From positions 1,978,556 to 2,042,555 of the forward strand of contig NZ_JAENZZ010000002.1 in the NCBI RefSeq assembly GCF_016612865.1: DNA of 64,000 nucleotides. The letters run 5' to 3'. A program made the translations under genes and the position numbers. The notes under the pieces were generated by a model, which had not been told where the DNA came from, ran no database searches, and saw only the letters and a list, made by a program, of their open reading frames with translations. Source of the stretch: Blastococcus sp. TML/M2B. Lineage in GTDB: Bacteria; Actinomycetota; Actinomycetes; Mycobacteriales; Geodermatophilaceae. This document shows positions 18,297 through 28,429 of this stretch, piece by piece. How positions within the stretch are numbered: position 1 is the first letter of the stretch; each line of letters begins with the position of its first letter.

Positions 18297-19905
18297 CTAG
18301 TCGCGTCGGACCCGCAGCCGGATCGCGACGAGGGCGACGTCGTCCTCGGCGCGGCCGTCCACCATGCGCTCGATGATCTCGTCGCAGAGCTCGGCCAGGG
18401 GCCGGTCGGCCAGCTCGCCGGCGATCCTGCGCAGCCGCGCCATCCACGGTGTCCAGGTCGCGGGTCCGGCGCTCGATCAGCCCGTCGGTGAACATCAGCA
18501 CCGTCGTCCCCTCGGCCAGCCGCACCTCGCTGTCCCGCCGGAGCGCACCGGGGTCGACCCCGAGCATCAGGTCGCCCTGCCACTCCCCCAGCTCGGCGAG
18601 CGTCCCGTCGGGGTGGATCACGAGCATCGGCAGGTGCCCGGCGTTGGACCAGCGCATGCGGACCGCACCCGGTGCCGCGCCGTCGCCGTCGGCGGGCTCG
18701 AAGCTGGCGACGGCGGCCGTCGCGTAGGTGTCCGCCCGCAACTGGTCCATGGCGCCGTCCAGGCCGCGGAGCACCTCGGCCGGGGAGCCGTCGCTGTAGC
18801 TGGCGATGCCCCGCAGCAGCGAGCGCAGCTGGCCCATCGACGCGGCCGCCTCGGTGTCGTGGCCGACGACGTCGCCGATGACCAGCACCGACCGCCCCGA
18901 GGGCTGGACGAACGCGTCGTACCAGTCGCCGCCGACGCGGGCGGCCTCGGCGGCCGGGGTGTACCGCACCACGATCTCCGCGTGCGGCGGCTGCACCGGG
19001 GCGGTGAGCAGGCTGCGCTGCAGGCCCTCGGCGAGCTGCCGCTGCTGGTCGTACATGCGGGCGTTGTCCAGCGCCAGCCCGATGCGGTCGGCGACCTGCC
19101 GGGCGGTGGCGACGTGCCGCTCCTCCGGCGGCTCGGTGCCGGGCAGCATGAGGGTGAGCGCCCCGACCACGCGGGCGTGCCCGCGCAGCGGCAGCGTCAT
19201 CCCGTACCCGATGCCGAACGACGCCAGCAGCGGCCGCGCCTCACCCTCCGGCAGGCTCGCCCGGGCCTCGGCCGCGGTGAGGAGCACCGTCTCGCCGCCG
19301 CGCAGGGCCCGCAGGATCGGGGCGTCGGCGGGCAGGTCGGCCAGCCGGACCTCGGCGTACCGCTCGACCGCGCCGCGCGCGGCCGGGTCGACGTGCCACG
19401 AGCCGACGCTGCGCGGGCGGCCGTCCTCGTCCAGAAGCGTGACCAGGGCGCCGTGCCCGAGGACGGGGACGACGAGCTCCGGGATGCGGGCCGCCGCCGC
19501 CCGGATGTCGAGCGTGCCAGCCAGCTCGGCGCCCACGCGGTCCAGCAGCGCCAGCCGGTCCTGCGCCACCCGCCGGTCGGTGACGTCGGAGAAGTAGAAG
19601 TACAGCCCGCCGTCGTCCACCGGCTGGGCTTCGACGTCGTACCAGCGGTTGAGCGGCTCCGGGTAGAAGGACTCGATGGTCCGCACCACGCGGTCGATCA
19701 TCGTCGCCCGGTAGGTGCGGCCGAACTCGTTGTCCAGGTTGGCCGGGTAGGCCTCCCAGTAGTCGCGGCCGACCAGGTCGCTCGCCGCCAGCCGCAGGGA
19801 CTGCTCGGCAGCCGGGTTGATGTGCGTGATCACCCAGTCGGCGCTGACGGACATGAAGCCGACCGGCATCGAGGAGAGCACGCGGTCGCCGTCGGGTCGG
19901 CTCAT
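18297..19905 (-). CDS. PAS-GAF-SpoIIE phosphatase, first copy (frame switch near the end)
   Basis: About 536 residues. The PAS domain (1-115) has SSMPVGFMSVSADWVITHINPAAEQSL and WYDVEAQPVDDGGLYFYFSDVTDRR. The GAF domain (about 130-290) runs from AELAGTLDIRAAAARIPELV to VADRIGLALDNARMYDQQ. The PP2C/SpoIIE domain has GGDWYDAFVQPSGRSVLVIGDVVGHD (metal Asp), MRWSNAGHLPMLVI and LMFTDGLIERR. Near 18445 the frame switches and the expected end follows: RIAGELADRPLAELCDEIIERMV, then AEDDVALVAIRL, stop at 18297. It should dephosphorylate an anti-anti-sigma factor in response to a small ligand or redox cue. Confidence 0.85.
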
Positions 19906-20055
19906 CTCCGGCTCCCTCCGGTCGCGCGATCACCGCGCGGATGCCCGGAGAGGTGCGGCGGCGGAGACCGTCGCGGTTCAGTTATGCCACGCCGGGTCGT
20001 GCACACTCAAGTCCCCACAGCGCGAATTCCGCGCACCGCCGCTCCTCCCGGGGTG

Positions 20056-20813
20056 TCAGCGGCGGCGCCGGCCGAGCAGGTAACCCAGCAGCAGCAGGGC
20101 GAGGCCCAGGGCCGCAGGCCCGGCGAACCGGGCGGCCGCGGCCCCGCCGGCGACCTCGAGCAGGTTGATCGCCTCCGGCTCCGCCTGCCGCGCGGCCGGC
20201 GCGGGTGCCGGGGCAGGCGCCGCCGCCGGCTCGTCGATCGGCCGGGCGATCGAGGGGACCGACCGCACCGCCTCGGCGACCGGTTCCTCGACGGCGGGCT
20301 CGGTGGTGGCCGCCTCGGACGCAGGTGCCGCGACCGCCGCCACGGGCGCCGGCGCCTCCACCCGGTCGCCCTCGCCGAGCTGCGCGGCGAGCTTGTCGGC
20401 GAACTGGCCGAGCAGCTTGTTGCCGACGTCGGTCATGACGCCCCGTCGCCGAACTGGGCGGGGCGGCCGGTGATGTTCAGGTCGGTGAGGACGTCGACCC
20501 GCGTGTGGTCGCCCTCCTCGGCCAGCGTCGCGGTGACGACGGCGGCCGCGGTGCCGTTGCCCCGCTGGTCCTTGCCGCGGGCGTCGATGACGGCGCGGTG
20601 CGCGGCCTCGTCCTTCTCCACGAACGAGGCCTTGCCCTGGTAGGTCATCGTGATGACGCCGAGCTTCACCTTGACCCGGCCGGTGAAGTCGTCACCGGTG
20701 ACCGAGTCCAGGACGGCGCCGGGCATGCAGGGGGCGATCCGCTCGATGTCGAGCAGCACCCGCCACGCCTCGTCGACGGGAACCGGGACGGTGAACGAGT
20801 TCTCGAGTTGCAC
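20056..20813 (-). CDS. coxG: CoxG-type SRPBCC protein with C-terminal membrane anchor (frame switch)
   Basis: About 252 residues over a frame switch near 20447. The SRPBCC/START-like domain runs from LENSFTVPVPVDEAWRVLLD, through IAPCMPGAVLDSVTGDDFTGRVKVKLG, to LNITGRPAQFG. Past the switch comes the usual CoxG continuation GVMTDVGNKLLGQFADKLAAQL. A Pro/Ala-rich linker of about 70 residues then leads to one transmembrane helix and a basic tail (LGLALLLLGYLLGRRRR). CoxG anchors CO dehydrogenase at the membrane in carboxydotrophs; the helix here fits that role. This switch is the only single one of the -1/+2 class. Confidence 0.85.
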
Positions 20814-20822
20814 GTGACACCC

Positions 20823-21696
20823 CTACGTCTGGAGACCGGCCGCTGCGCTGACCGCCCGGCGGGTGAGCACCTGGGCGAGATGCGCACGGTAGTCGGCCTT
20901 GGCGTTGAGGTCGTCGCTGGGCGAGGTTCCCTCGGCGGCGTGCCGGGCCAGCCTCGGCCACGGCGTCGGCCCCGGCGACCGCGCCGGCCAGCGCCTGCTC
21001 GGACGCCGTCGCCCGCAGCGGGGTCGGGCCCATGTTGGTGAGCCCGATCCGCGCCTCGGCGATGTGCCCGTCCTCCCGCCGCACCGCCGCCGCGACGGCG
21101 ACGATCGACCACGCCTGGGCGACGCGGTTGAACTTCTCGTAGTGCATGCCCCACTGGCCGGCCAGCTTCGGCACCCGCACCTCGACCAGCAGCTCGTCCT
21201 CGGCCAGCGCCGTCGTCAGGTAGTCGACGAAGAACTCCCGCGCCGGCACGGTGCGCCGCCCGCCCGGCCCGGCGAGGACGAACTCGGCGTCCAGGGCCAG
21301 CGCGACCGCCGGCAGGTCGCCGGCGGGGTCGGCGTGCGCCAGCGCCCCGCCGAAGGTGCCGCGGTGCCGGACCTGCCGGTCCGCGACGGTCTCGGTCGCC
21401 TGGGCGATCAGCGGCGCGTGCTGCGCGATGAGCGGGTCGGAGACGACGTCGGAGTGCGTGGTCATCGCGCCGATCACCAGTGCCCCGTCGTCACCGCCCT
21501 CCTCCCGCACGCCGCGCAGCTCGGTCACCCGGGTGAGGTCCACGACCATGGACGGCGCCGCGAGGCGCAGCCGCATGACCGGGATGAGCGACTGCCCGCC
21601 GGCGAGGACCTTGGCGTCCTCGCCCCCCGCGGCCAGCGCCTGCAGCGCCTCGTCCACCGTGGTGGGCCGGGCGTAGTCGAAGGCCGCGGGGATCAC
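20823..21696 (-). CDS. coxM: CO dehydrogenase-type medium (FAD) subunit CoxM (frame switch)
   Basis: About 291 residues. The FAD-binding domain of molybdenum hydroxylases is clear: FDYARPTTVDEALQALAAGG, AKVLAGGQSLIPVMRLRLA (FAD pyrophosphate) and RQVRHRGTFGGALAHADPAGD. The CO dehydrogenase flavoprotein C-terminal domain runs from YEKFNRVAQAWSIVAVAAAV. Near 20955 the frame switches to RHAAEGTSPSDDLNAKADYR, then HLAQVLTRRAV, stop at 20823. It passes electrons from the CoxS iron-sulfur clusters to the quinone pool. It follows coxL by 28 bases. Confidence 0.92.
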
Positions 21697-21724
21697 TGCT
21701 CGTCTCCTTCGTCGACTCGGCGGA

Positions 21725-24220
21725 TCATCGGTCGCCTCCCAGGCGGGACTCCGGCGTCGAGACGCCGGCGGTGGTCTCGGTCTGCGCGCCGCCGTAGGCG
21801 TTGGTGCCCGCGGGAGCGCGATCCCCGCCGTCCCCGCCCTGGTGGAGAGCCCGCCAGACGCGTTCGGGGGTGAGCGGCATGAGGATGTCGGACACCCCGA
21901 GGTGCCGGACGGCGTCGAGCGCGGCGTTGACGACGGCGGGCGTGGAGGCGATGCAGCCGGCCTCGCCCACCCCCTTGGCGCCGATCGGGTTGCCGGGTGC
22001 CGCGTGCACCGTGTTGCCGGTGTCGAAGTGCGGCAGGTCGGCGGCCGAGGGCACGAGGTAGTCGACGAAGGTGCCGGTGGTGAGGTTGCCGTCGTCGTCG
22101 TAGACGGCCTCCTCGTAGAGCGCCTGCGCGATTCCCTGGGCCAGGCCCCCGTGGATCTGCCCCTCCACGATGAGCGGGTTGACGATCGTCCCGACGTCGT
22201 CCACGCAGGCGTACTTGCGGATCGTCACCATCCCGGTCTCGGTGTCGACCTCCATCGCGCAGACGTGCGTGCCGTGCGGGAAGGAGAAGTTGACCGGGTC
22301 GAAGGTGGCGTCGGCGTCGATCGACGGCTCCACGCCGTCGGGGAAGTTGTGCGCGGCGAAGGTGGCCAGCGCGATCTCCTGGATGGAGACGCCGCTGCCC
22401 GGCGTGCCGCGCACGGAGAACGTGCCGCCCTCGAACTGGAGGTCGTCCTCGCTGGCCTCCAGCAGGTGGGCGGCGACGGTGCGGGCCTTGGCGACCACCT
22501 TCTGCGCGGCGTTGACCACCGCGGCGCCACCGACCACCAGGGACCGGGAGCCGTAGGTGTCCATGCCGCGGGGGGAGATCGCGGTGTCGCCGTGCAGCAC
22601 CTCGACGTCCTCGAACGGCACGCCCAGCTCGTCGGCGACCAGCTGGCTCCACGCCGTCTCGTGCCCCTGCCCGTGCGGGGTGGAGCCGGTGACCACCTCG
22701 ACCTTGCCGGTGGGCAGCATGCGGATCGAGGCGTGCTCCCAGCCGCCGGCACCGTAGGAGAGCGAGCCGAGCACCCGCGAGGGCGCCAGGCCGCACATCT
22801 CGGTGAAGGTGGAGAACCCGATGCCGAGCTGGACCGGGTCGCCGGACTCCCGGCGGCGGCGCTGCTCCTCGCGCAGCTCGTCGTAGCCGAGCAGCTCCAG
22901 CGCCTGCCGGGTGGCCTGCTCGTAGTCGCCGCTGTCGTACTCCAGGCCGGCGACCGTAGTGAACGGGAACTCCTCGGCCCGGATCCAGTTCTTCCGGCGC
23001 AGCTCCAGCGGGTCCATGCCCAGCTCGACGGCGAGCTCGTCCATGATCCGCTCGATCGCGAACGTCGCCTCGGGCCGGCCGGCGCCGCGGTAGGCGTCGG
23101 TGGGCGTCTTGTTGGTGAAGACGCCCTGGCAGTCGAACCGGTAGGCCGGGAACTTGTAGATCGCCGGGAACATGAACGCGCCCAGGATCGGCACGCCCGG
23201 GGTGACCAGCCGCAGGTAGGCACCCATGTCGGCGAGGAGGTGGACCTTCAGGCCCCGCACGGTGCCGTCGCGGTCGGCAGCGATGTCGATGAACTGGACC
23301 TGGTCGCGGCCGTGGTGGGCGCTCATCAGCGACTCGCTGCGGGTCTCGGTCCACTTGACCGGCTTGCCGAGCCGCTTGGCCACCAGGAGCGTGAGCACCT
23401 CTTCCGGGGTGACCTGCAGCTTGCCGCCGAAGCCGCCGCCGACGTCCGGGGCGATGACCCGCAGCTTGTGCTCCGGGATGCCGGTGGTCATCGCCAGCAT
23501 GATCCGCAGGATGTGCGGCACCTGGGTCGAGGACCACATGGTGAAGTTGTCGCCCTGCGGCTGGACGACGGTGGAGCGCGGCTCCATGAACGCCGGGATC
23601 AGCCGCTGCTGGACGAACCGCCGGCTGACGACGACCTCGGCGCCCGCGAACGCCTCGTCGGTGCTCCCGCCGGTGCCCGCCTCGCCGGACTCGAAGATCC
23701 ACCGGAAGCTCTCGTTGGTCGAGACGTGGTCGTGGGTGAGAGCGGCGCCGTCGGCCAGCGCCTGCTCCATGTCAAGGACGACCGGTAGCGGGTCGTAGTC
23801 GACGTCGACCAGCTCGACGGCGTCCTGGGCGGCGGTCTTGCTGCGCGCCACGATGACCGCGACCGCCTCGCCCACGTGGTTGACCTCGTCGACGGCGACC
23901 GAGGGGTGCCCGGGGTTCACCATCGTGTCGGTGACCGGCCAGGCGCACGGGATCGAGCCCTGCTCCTCGGCCAGGTCGCGGCCGGTGAACACGGCGACGA
24001 CGTTCGGCGCCGAGCGGGCCGCCTCGACGTCGACCGACAGGAGCTTGGCGTGCGCGACCGGGCTGCGGACGACGGCGAGGTGCAGCATCCCGGGCAGCAC
24101 CATGTTGTCGGTCCAGGCCGTCCGGCCGGTGATCAGCCGGGCGTCCTCCTTGCGCGCGCGGGCCTGCCCGACCTCCTTCGCCGGTCCGGCGGTCGCCGGC
24201 CGGTCCTCGACGGCCGTCAC
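21725..24220 (-). CDS. coxL: CO dehydrogenase-type large molybdenum subunit CoxL, form II
   Basis: 831 residues from GTG at 24220, overlapping the coxS stop in GTGA. It is a molybdopterin cytosine dinucleotide enzyme of the xanthine oxidase family, with VGGGFGGK (near 285), PHGQGHET, and the base-site GAKGVGEAG near the end. The active-site loop near residue 375 reads AYRGAGR, the form II signature; form I CO dehydrogenases carry AYxCSFR with the copper-binding cysteine. So it lacks that cysteine, and CO oxidation is not certain; form II enzymes may oxidise other substrates. The S-L-M gene order also fits form II operons. Confidence 0.93.
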   Translation of the reverse strand: MTAVEDRPATAGPAKEVGQARARKEDARLITGRTAWTDNMVLPGMLHLAVVRSPVAHAKLLSVDVEAARSAPNVVAVFTGRDLAEEQGSIPCAWPVTDTMVNPGHPSVAVDEVNHVGEAVAVIVARSKTAAQDAVELVDVDYDPLPVVLDMEQALADGAALTHDHVSTNESFRWIFESGEAGTGGSTDEAFAGAEVVVSRRFVQQRLIPAFMEPRSTVVQPQGDNFTMWSSTQVPHILRIMLAMTTGIPEHKLRVIAPDVGGGFGGKLQVTPEEVLTLLVAKRLGKPVKWTETRSESLMSAHHGRDQVQFIDIAADRDGTVRGLKVHLLADMGAYLRLVTPGVPILGAFMFPAIYKFPAYRFDCQGVFTNKTPTDAYRGAGRPEATFAIERIMDELAVELGMDPLELRRKNWIRAEEFPFTTVAGLEYDSGDYEQATRQALELLGYDELREEQRRRRESGDPVQLGIGFSTFTEMCGLAPSRVLGSLSYGAGGWEHASIRMLPTGKVEVVTGSTPHGQGHETAWSQLVADELGVPFEDVEVLHGDTAISPRGMDTYGSRSLVVGGAAVVNAAQKVVAKARTVAAHLLEASEDDLQFEGGTFSVRGTPGSGVSIQEIALATFAAHNFPDGVEPSIDADATFDPVNFSFPHGTHVCAMEVDTETGMVTIRKYACVDDVGTIVNPLIVEGQIHGGLAQGIAQALYEEAVYDDDGNLTTGTFVDYLVPSAADLPHFDTGNTVHAAPGNPIGAKGVGEAGCIASTPAVVNAALDAVRHLGVSDILMPLTPERVWRALHQGGDGGDRAPAGTNAYGGAQTETTAGVSTPESRLGGDR

Positions 24221-24693
24221 TGCTGCGCTCCGCGCATCTCGGCCGCGCCCTGCTGCACGGCGCGGACGATGTTCTGGTAGCCGGTGCAGCGGCAGAGGTT
24301 GCCCTCGATGCCCTCGCGCACCTCGTGCTCGCTGGGGTCGGGGTTGTCGCCGACCAGGTCGATCGAGGCCATGATCATGCCCGGCGTGCAGTAGCCGCAC
24401 TGGAGGCCGTGCAGCTCGTGGAACGCCTTCTGCATCGGGTGCAGCCCGCCGTTCTGCGCGATCCCCTCGATGGTGGTGACCTCGCTGCCGTCGGCCTGGA
24501 CGGCCAGCACCGTGCAGCTCTTCACCGCCTCGCCGTCGAGGTGCACCGTGCAGGCGCCGCAGTTGCTGGTGTCGCAGCCGACGACGGTCCCGACCTTGCC
24601 GAGCTGCTCCCTCAGGTAGTGGACGAGCAACGTGCGCGGTTCGACCTCGTCCGTGTAGGACGCCCCGTCGACGCGTACCGAAATCTGGGTCAC
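24217..24693 (-). CDS. coxS: CO dehydrogenase-type small iron-sulfur subunit CoxS
   Basis: 158 residues from GTG at 24693, with GGAGGA upstream. The plant-type [2Fe-2S] domain reads [16 protein letters not shown] with the fourth cysteine in SCTVLAV. The second, alpha-helical [2Fe-2S] domain reads [12 protein letters not shown] and [13 protein letters not shown]. It relays electrons from the molybdenum site in CoxL to FAD in CoxM. The 120-base gap upstream probably holds the promoter of coxSLMG; GGTAAGAC near 24760 is a possible -10 region but no -35 box is convincing. Confidence 0.96.
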   Translation of the reverse strand: MTQISVRVDGASYTDEVEPRTLLVHYLREQLGKVGTVVGCDTSNCGACTVHLDGEAVKSCTVLAVQADGSEVTTIEGIAQNGGLHPMQKAFHELHGLQCGYCTPGMIMASIDLVGDNPDPSEHEVREGIEGNLCRCTGYQNIVRAVQQGAAEMRGAQQ

Positions 24694-24813
24694 GAGTCCT
24701 CCGCTCGGATCGCTGCTGCGGCGTGACCGCCGGGTCCCGGCCGGGTCACGTGCCCCGAGTCTTACCCGAGGGACGTGATCTGGGCCACACCTACCGGCGC
24801 GTCCTCCCGCAGG

Positions 24814-25935
24814 TCAGCGGTCGGCGGTGCGGTGGATCGGGCCGGCGGTCCCGGTGAGCCGCTCTCCCGAGCCGCCCCAGCGGCCCGCGATGATCTCCGC
24901 CGCGATCGAGACGGCGGTCTCCTCGGGCGTGCGCGCGCCGAGGTCCAGCCCGATCGGCGAGGAGAGCCGGGCCAGCTCCGACGCGCTCAGGCCGGCGTCG
25001 GTGAGCCGCTCGAGCCGCTCCTCGTGCGTGCGCCGCGACCCCATCGCCCCGACGTAGGCGACCGGCAGCCGCAGCGCGACCTCCAGCAGCGGGACGTCGA
25101 ACTTCGGGTCGTGGGTGAGCACGCACAGCACGGTGCGCTCGTCGATCCGCCCGGCGTCCACCTCGCCCTGCAGGTAGCGGTGCGGCCACTCCACGACCAC
25201 CTCGTCGGCGTCCGGGAAGCGCTTGGGGGTGGCGAACACCGGCCGGGCGTCGCACACCGTCACCCGGTAGCCGAGGAAGGCGCCGACCCGCGCGACGGCG
25301 GCGGCGAAGTCGATCGCGCCGAACACGACCATCCTGGCCGGCGGCGCGAAGGAGTTCACGAACAGCTCGAGGTCGTCGCCGCGGCGCTCGCCGTCGTGGC
25401 CGAAGTGCAGCATCCCGGTGCGGCCGGCGACGAGCATGCCGCGGGCGTCGGCGGCCACGGCGTCGTCCAGGCGCTGCAGCCCGAAGCTGCCCGACGCCCG
25501 GTCGGGCCAGAGCACCATGCGCCGGCCCACCCGGTCGTCGCCGCCCTTCACGCAGGTGACGACGGCGACCGGCTCGTGCCGGTCGACGGACTCCTTGATC
25601 TCACCGAGCTCGGGGAAGGACTCGCGGGAGACCGGCTCGACGAAGACGTCGAGGATGCCGCCGCAGGTCAGGCCGACCGCGAAGGCGTCGTCGTCGCTCA
25701 CGCCGTAGCGGCGCAGCGCCACCTCCCCCGTCTCGACGACGTCGGTCGCCTCCTCGTAGACCGCGCCCTCGACGCAGCCGCCGGAGACGCTGCCCACCGC
25801 CGTCCCGTCCGGGCCGACGAGCATCGACGCGCCGGCCGGGCGCGGGGCCGAGCGCCAGGTGGCGACGACGGTGCCCATGCCGACGGTCTGCCCCGCCTGC
25901 CACCACCCCACCAGGTCGTCGAGGACGTCACGCAT
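24814..25935 (-). CDS. XdhC/CoxF family molybdoenzyme maturation factor
   Basis: 373 residues. The N-terminal XdhC/CoxI domain has GMGTVVATWRSAPRPAGASMLV and GSVSGGCVEGAVYEEA. The C-terminal Rossmann-like domain has MVVFGAIDFAAAVARVGAFLGYRVTV and the conserved AYVGAMGSRRTHEERLERLTDAG. XdhC-type proteins bind molybdenum cofactor, protect it during sulfuration and insert it into xanthine oxidase-family enzymes. Position between coxS and coxE agrees with that. Confidence 0.9.
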   Translation of the reverse strand: MRDVLDDLVGWWQAGQTVGMGTVVATWRSAPRPAGASMLVGPDGTAVGSVSGGCVEGAVYEEATDVVETGEVALRRYGVSDDDAFAVGLTCGGILDVFVEPVSRESFPELGEIKESVDRHEPVAVVTCVKGGDDRVGRRMVLWPDRASGSFGLQRLDDAVAADARGMLVAGRTGMLHFGHDGERRGDDLELFVNSFAPPARMVVFGAIDFAAAVARVGAFLGYRVTVCDARPVFATPKRFPDADEVVVEWPHRYLQGEVDAGRIDERTVLCVLTHDPKFDVPLLEVALRLPVAYVGAMGSRRTHEERLERLTDAGLSASELARLSSPIGLDLGARTPEETAVSIAAEIIAGRWGGSGERLTGTAGPIHRTADR

Positions 25936-25946
25936 CGCCGTCCACC

Positions 25947-27110
25947 TCAGGCACGTTGGATCACTCCCGTCAGCTCCTCGAACGCGGCCATGCTGTGCCC
26001 GGCGACGAACGCGTCGACCGAGGGCAGCGCCGCCCGGATGCCGCCGGCGAGGGGCTCGTACCCCGGGCGGCCCTTGTGCGGGTTCACCCACACCACGGCG
26101 TGCGCCAGGCGCTGGAGCCGCGCCATCTGCTCGCCGAGCAGATCCGTGCCGCCGCGCTCCCAGCCGTCGCTGCACACGACCACGACGGCGCCGCGGGCCG
26201 TGCCGCGCTGGCCCCACCGGTCCAGGAACGCCTTGAGCACCTCGCCGAGCCGCGTCCCGCCGGACCAGTCCGGGATCGCCGAGCCGGTGGCGGCCAGGGC
26301 GCGGTCCGGGTCGCGCAGCCGCAGCTCGCGGGTGACCCGGGTCAGCCGGGTGCCCACCGTGAACACCTCGGTGGACGCCGGCCGCGCCCGCACCGCGACG
26401 TGCGCGAAGCGCAGCAGCGCGTCGGCGTAGGGGCTCATCGAGCCGGAGACGTCGATGAGCAGCACCACCCGGCGGGGCCGCGGCGCGGCGTGCCGGTGCA
26501 GCAGGCGGGTCACCTCGCCGCCGTCCCGGAGCGCGCGGCGCACGGTGCGCGCGGCGTGGACGGAGCCGGCCGGGCTCGGCCGGCGGCGGCGCGAGGGCCG
26601 CATCGGCGCGGCCGGCCGCAGCACGGTGAACAGCCGGCGCAGGTGCGCCCGCTCGGCCGCGGTCAGCTCGCCGACGTCCCGGTGCCGCAGCACCTCGGCG
26701 GCGCTGGCCCGCACGGCCAGCTCGTCTCTCCCCGGGGACTCCTCGCCCCCGCCCGGGCCGACGTCGAGCGGGGCCATCGCGGAGACGACGCGCACCTCGG
26801 GCGCGGCGGTGCGCGGCGCCCGGGCCCGCTCGCCGCCGAACCACGCGGAGAAGGCGGCGTCGTAGCGGTCCAGGTCGTCCGGGCCGGAGCACAGGGTCAG
26901 CCGGCCGGCCCAGTAGACGTCGCCGGCGTCCAGGACGTCGAGGTGCCCGACCGCGGCCAGCATCGCCTCCACGCGGTCGGGGGAGGCCGCCACCCCGGCC
27001 GCGCGCAGGGTGCGGGCGAAGCCGAGGACGGTGTCGACGACGTCCCGCGTGCGCGTCCCGGCCGGCGTCCCAGTTCGCGTGTCAGCCCGCACCGCCCGCG
27101 TGTCAGCCAC
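25947..27110 (-). CDS. coxE: CoxE-like VWA domain protein
   Basis: 387 residues. A charged N-terminal region leads to a VWA domain with MIDAS start VVLLIDVSGSMSPYADALLRFA and a conserved tail VVVCSDGWERGG...VWVNPHKGRPGYEPL. CoxE works with the AAA+ ATPase CoxD in maturing the bimetallic centre of CO dehydrogenase. Its start overlaps the coxD end by 8 bases, so the two are translationally coupled. Confidence 0.9.
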   Translation of the reverse strand: MADTRAVRADTRTGTPAGTRTRDVVDTVLGFARTLRAAGVAASPDRVEAMLAAVGHLDVLDAGDVYWAGRLTLCSGPDDLDRYDAAFSAWFGGERARAPRTAAPEVRVVSAMAPLDVGPGGGEESPGRDELAVRASAAEVLRHRDVGELTAAERAHLRRLFTVLRPAAPMRPSRRRRPSPAGSVHAARTVRRALRDGGEVTRLLHRHAAPRPRRVVLLIDVSGSMSPYADALLRFAHVAVRARPASTEVFTVGTRLTRVTRELRLRDPDRALAATGSAIPDWSGGTRLGEVLKAFLDRWGQRGTARGAVVVVCSDGWERGGTDLLGEQMARLQRLAHAVVWVNPHKGRPGYEPLAGGIRAALPSVDAFVAGHSMAAFEELTGVIQRA

Positions 27111-27981
27111 CGGCCAGCACCTCCCGCACCTGCTGCTGCACCCGCTCGGTGTCCTCCCGGTACTTGAGCACCGCGCCGAGCGTGCGGGCCGCGGTGTCGG
27201 GGTCCAGCTCGCGGGCGCCGAGGGTGTGCAGCGCGGTGGCCCAGTCCATCGCCTCGGCGATGCCCGGCGGCTTGAGCAGGTCCAGCGTGCGCAGCCGCGC
27301 CGTCGCCCGGGCCACCTCGCGGGCCAGTTGCTCGGTCACCGCGGGCAGCCGGCGACGCAGGATCGCCACCTCGCGGTCGAAGTCGGGGTGCTGGAGCCAG
27401 TGGTAGAGGCAGCGCCGCTTGAGCGCGTCGTGCACCTCGCGGGTGCGATTGGAGGTGAGCACCACGAGCGGCGGCGTCGTCGCCCGGACGGTGCCGAGCT
27501 CGGGGATGGAGATGGTGAAGTCCGACAGCACCTCGAGCAGGAACGCCTCGAACTCGTCGTCGGCGCGGTCGATCTCGTCGATGAGCAGCACCGACGGCGA
27601 GTCCTCCAGCGCCTGCAGCAGCGGGCGGGCCAGCAGGAACCGCCGGTCGTAGAGGGAGGCCTCCAGCGCGTCGGGGTTGTCGGCGGCGTGCGCGGCCTCG
27701 GCGGCGCGCAGGTGCAGCAGCTGGCGGCCGAAGTCCCAGTCGTACAGCGCTTGGCTGGCCTCCAGCCCCTCGTAGCACTGCAGCCGGTAGATGGGCCGGC
27801 CGGTGACCTCGGCCAGCGCGTGGGCCAGGGCCGTCTTGCCGACGCCGGCCTCCCCCTCCAGGAACAGCGGCCGGTGCATCGCCAGCGCCAGGTAGGCCGC
27901 CGTCGCCAGGCCCTCGTCGGGCAGGTAGCCGGTGCCCTCGAGCGCGGCCGCGAGCTCGTCCGGACTGGTGAGGGAGGTCAC
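27103..27981 (-). CDS. coxD: CoxD-like MoxR AAA+ ATPase
   Basis: 292 residues. Walker A is FLEGEAGVGKTALAHALAE, Walker B is SVLLIDEIDRADDEFEAFLLE, and the sensor/arginine region is VVLTSNRTREVHDALKRRCLYHWL. The motif LQCYEGLEASQALYDWDFGRQL is typical of the CoxD branch of MoxR ATPases. CoxD is a chaperone that unfolds and assists metallation of the CoxL active site. It heads the coxDE pair. Confidence 0.92.
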   Translation of the reverse strand: MTSLTSPDELAAALEGTGYLPDEGLATAAYLALAMHRPLFLEGEAGVGKTALAHALAEVTGRPIYRLQCYEGLEASQALYDWDFGRQLLHLRAAEAAHAADNPDALEASLYDRRFLLARPLLQALEDSPSVLLIDEIDRADDEFEAFLLEVLSDFTISIPELGTVRATTPPLVVLTSNRTREVHDALKRRCLYHWLQHPDFDREVAILRRRLPAVTEQLAREVARATARLRTLDLLKPPGIAEAMDWATALHTLGARELDPDTAARTLGAVLKYREDTERVQQQVREVLAGG

Positions 27982-28006
27982 GCCGCGAGCATCCCACCGA
28001 TCCCCC

Positions 28007-28429
28007 TCAGGGGCAGGCGACCCACTCCTCCTCGCCGTCGGTGAAGACCTGGCGCTTCCAGATGGGCAGCCGTTCCTTCACCACGTCGACCAGCTCGGCG
28101 CAGGCGGCGAACGCCGTGCCCCGGTGCGAGGCGCTGACCGCGCACGCCAGCGCGACGTCGCCGATGCCCAGCAGCCCGACGCGGTGGCTGACCGCCACGG
28201 CGTGCAGGCCCTCGCGGGCGGCGAACTCGTCGGCGATCTCGCGGATGACCTGCCCGGCGGTCGGGTGGCCGACGTACTCGAGCTCGGTCACCGACCGGCC
28301 GCCGTCGTGGTCGCGGACGACCCCGCAGAAGCTGACGACGGCGCCCGCGGCCTTGTCGGCCACGGCGTCCTCGTGCTCGGCGACGGACAGCGGCGCGTCG
28401 ACGACTCTCGCTATCCGCCCGGCGGTCAC
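28007..28429 (-). CDS. moaE: Molybdopterin synthase catalytic subunit MoaE
   Basis: 140 residues from GTG at 28429, overlapping the upstream gene's stop by GTGA. Family motifs: GAVVSFCGVVRDHDGGRSVTELEY, SHRVGLLGIGDVALACAVSASHR and the active-site lysines in VKERLPIWKRQVF. It transfers two sulfurs from MoaD thiocarboxylate to cyclic pyranopterin monophosphate. Its MoaD partner is encoded 10.6 kb away at 17158. Confidence 0.95.
   Translation of the reverse strand: MTAGRIARVVDAPLSVAEHEDAVADKAAGAVVSFCGVVRDHDGGRSVTELEYVGHPTAGQVIREIADEFAAREGLHAVAVSHRVGLLGIGDVALACAVSASHRGTAFAACAELVDVVKERLPIWKRQVFTDGEEEWVACP

Noticed and set aside
18283..18301. A further CTAG site (GATGTCTAGTCG) near 18295
   Set aside because: Only one half-site is present; there is no CTAGA at the required spacing.
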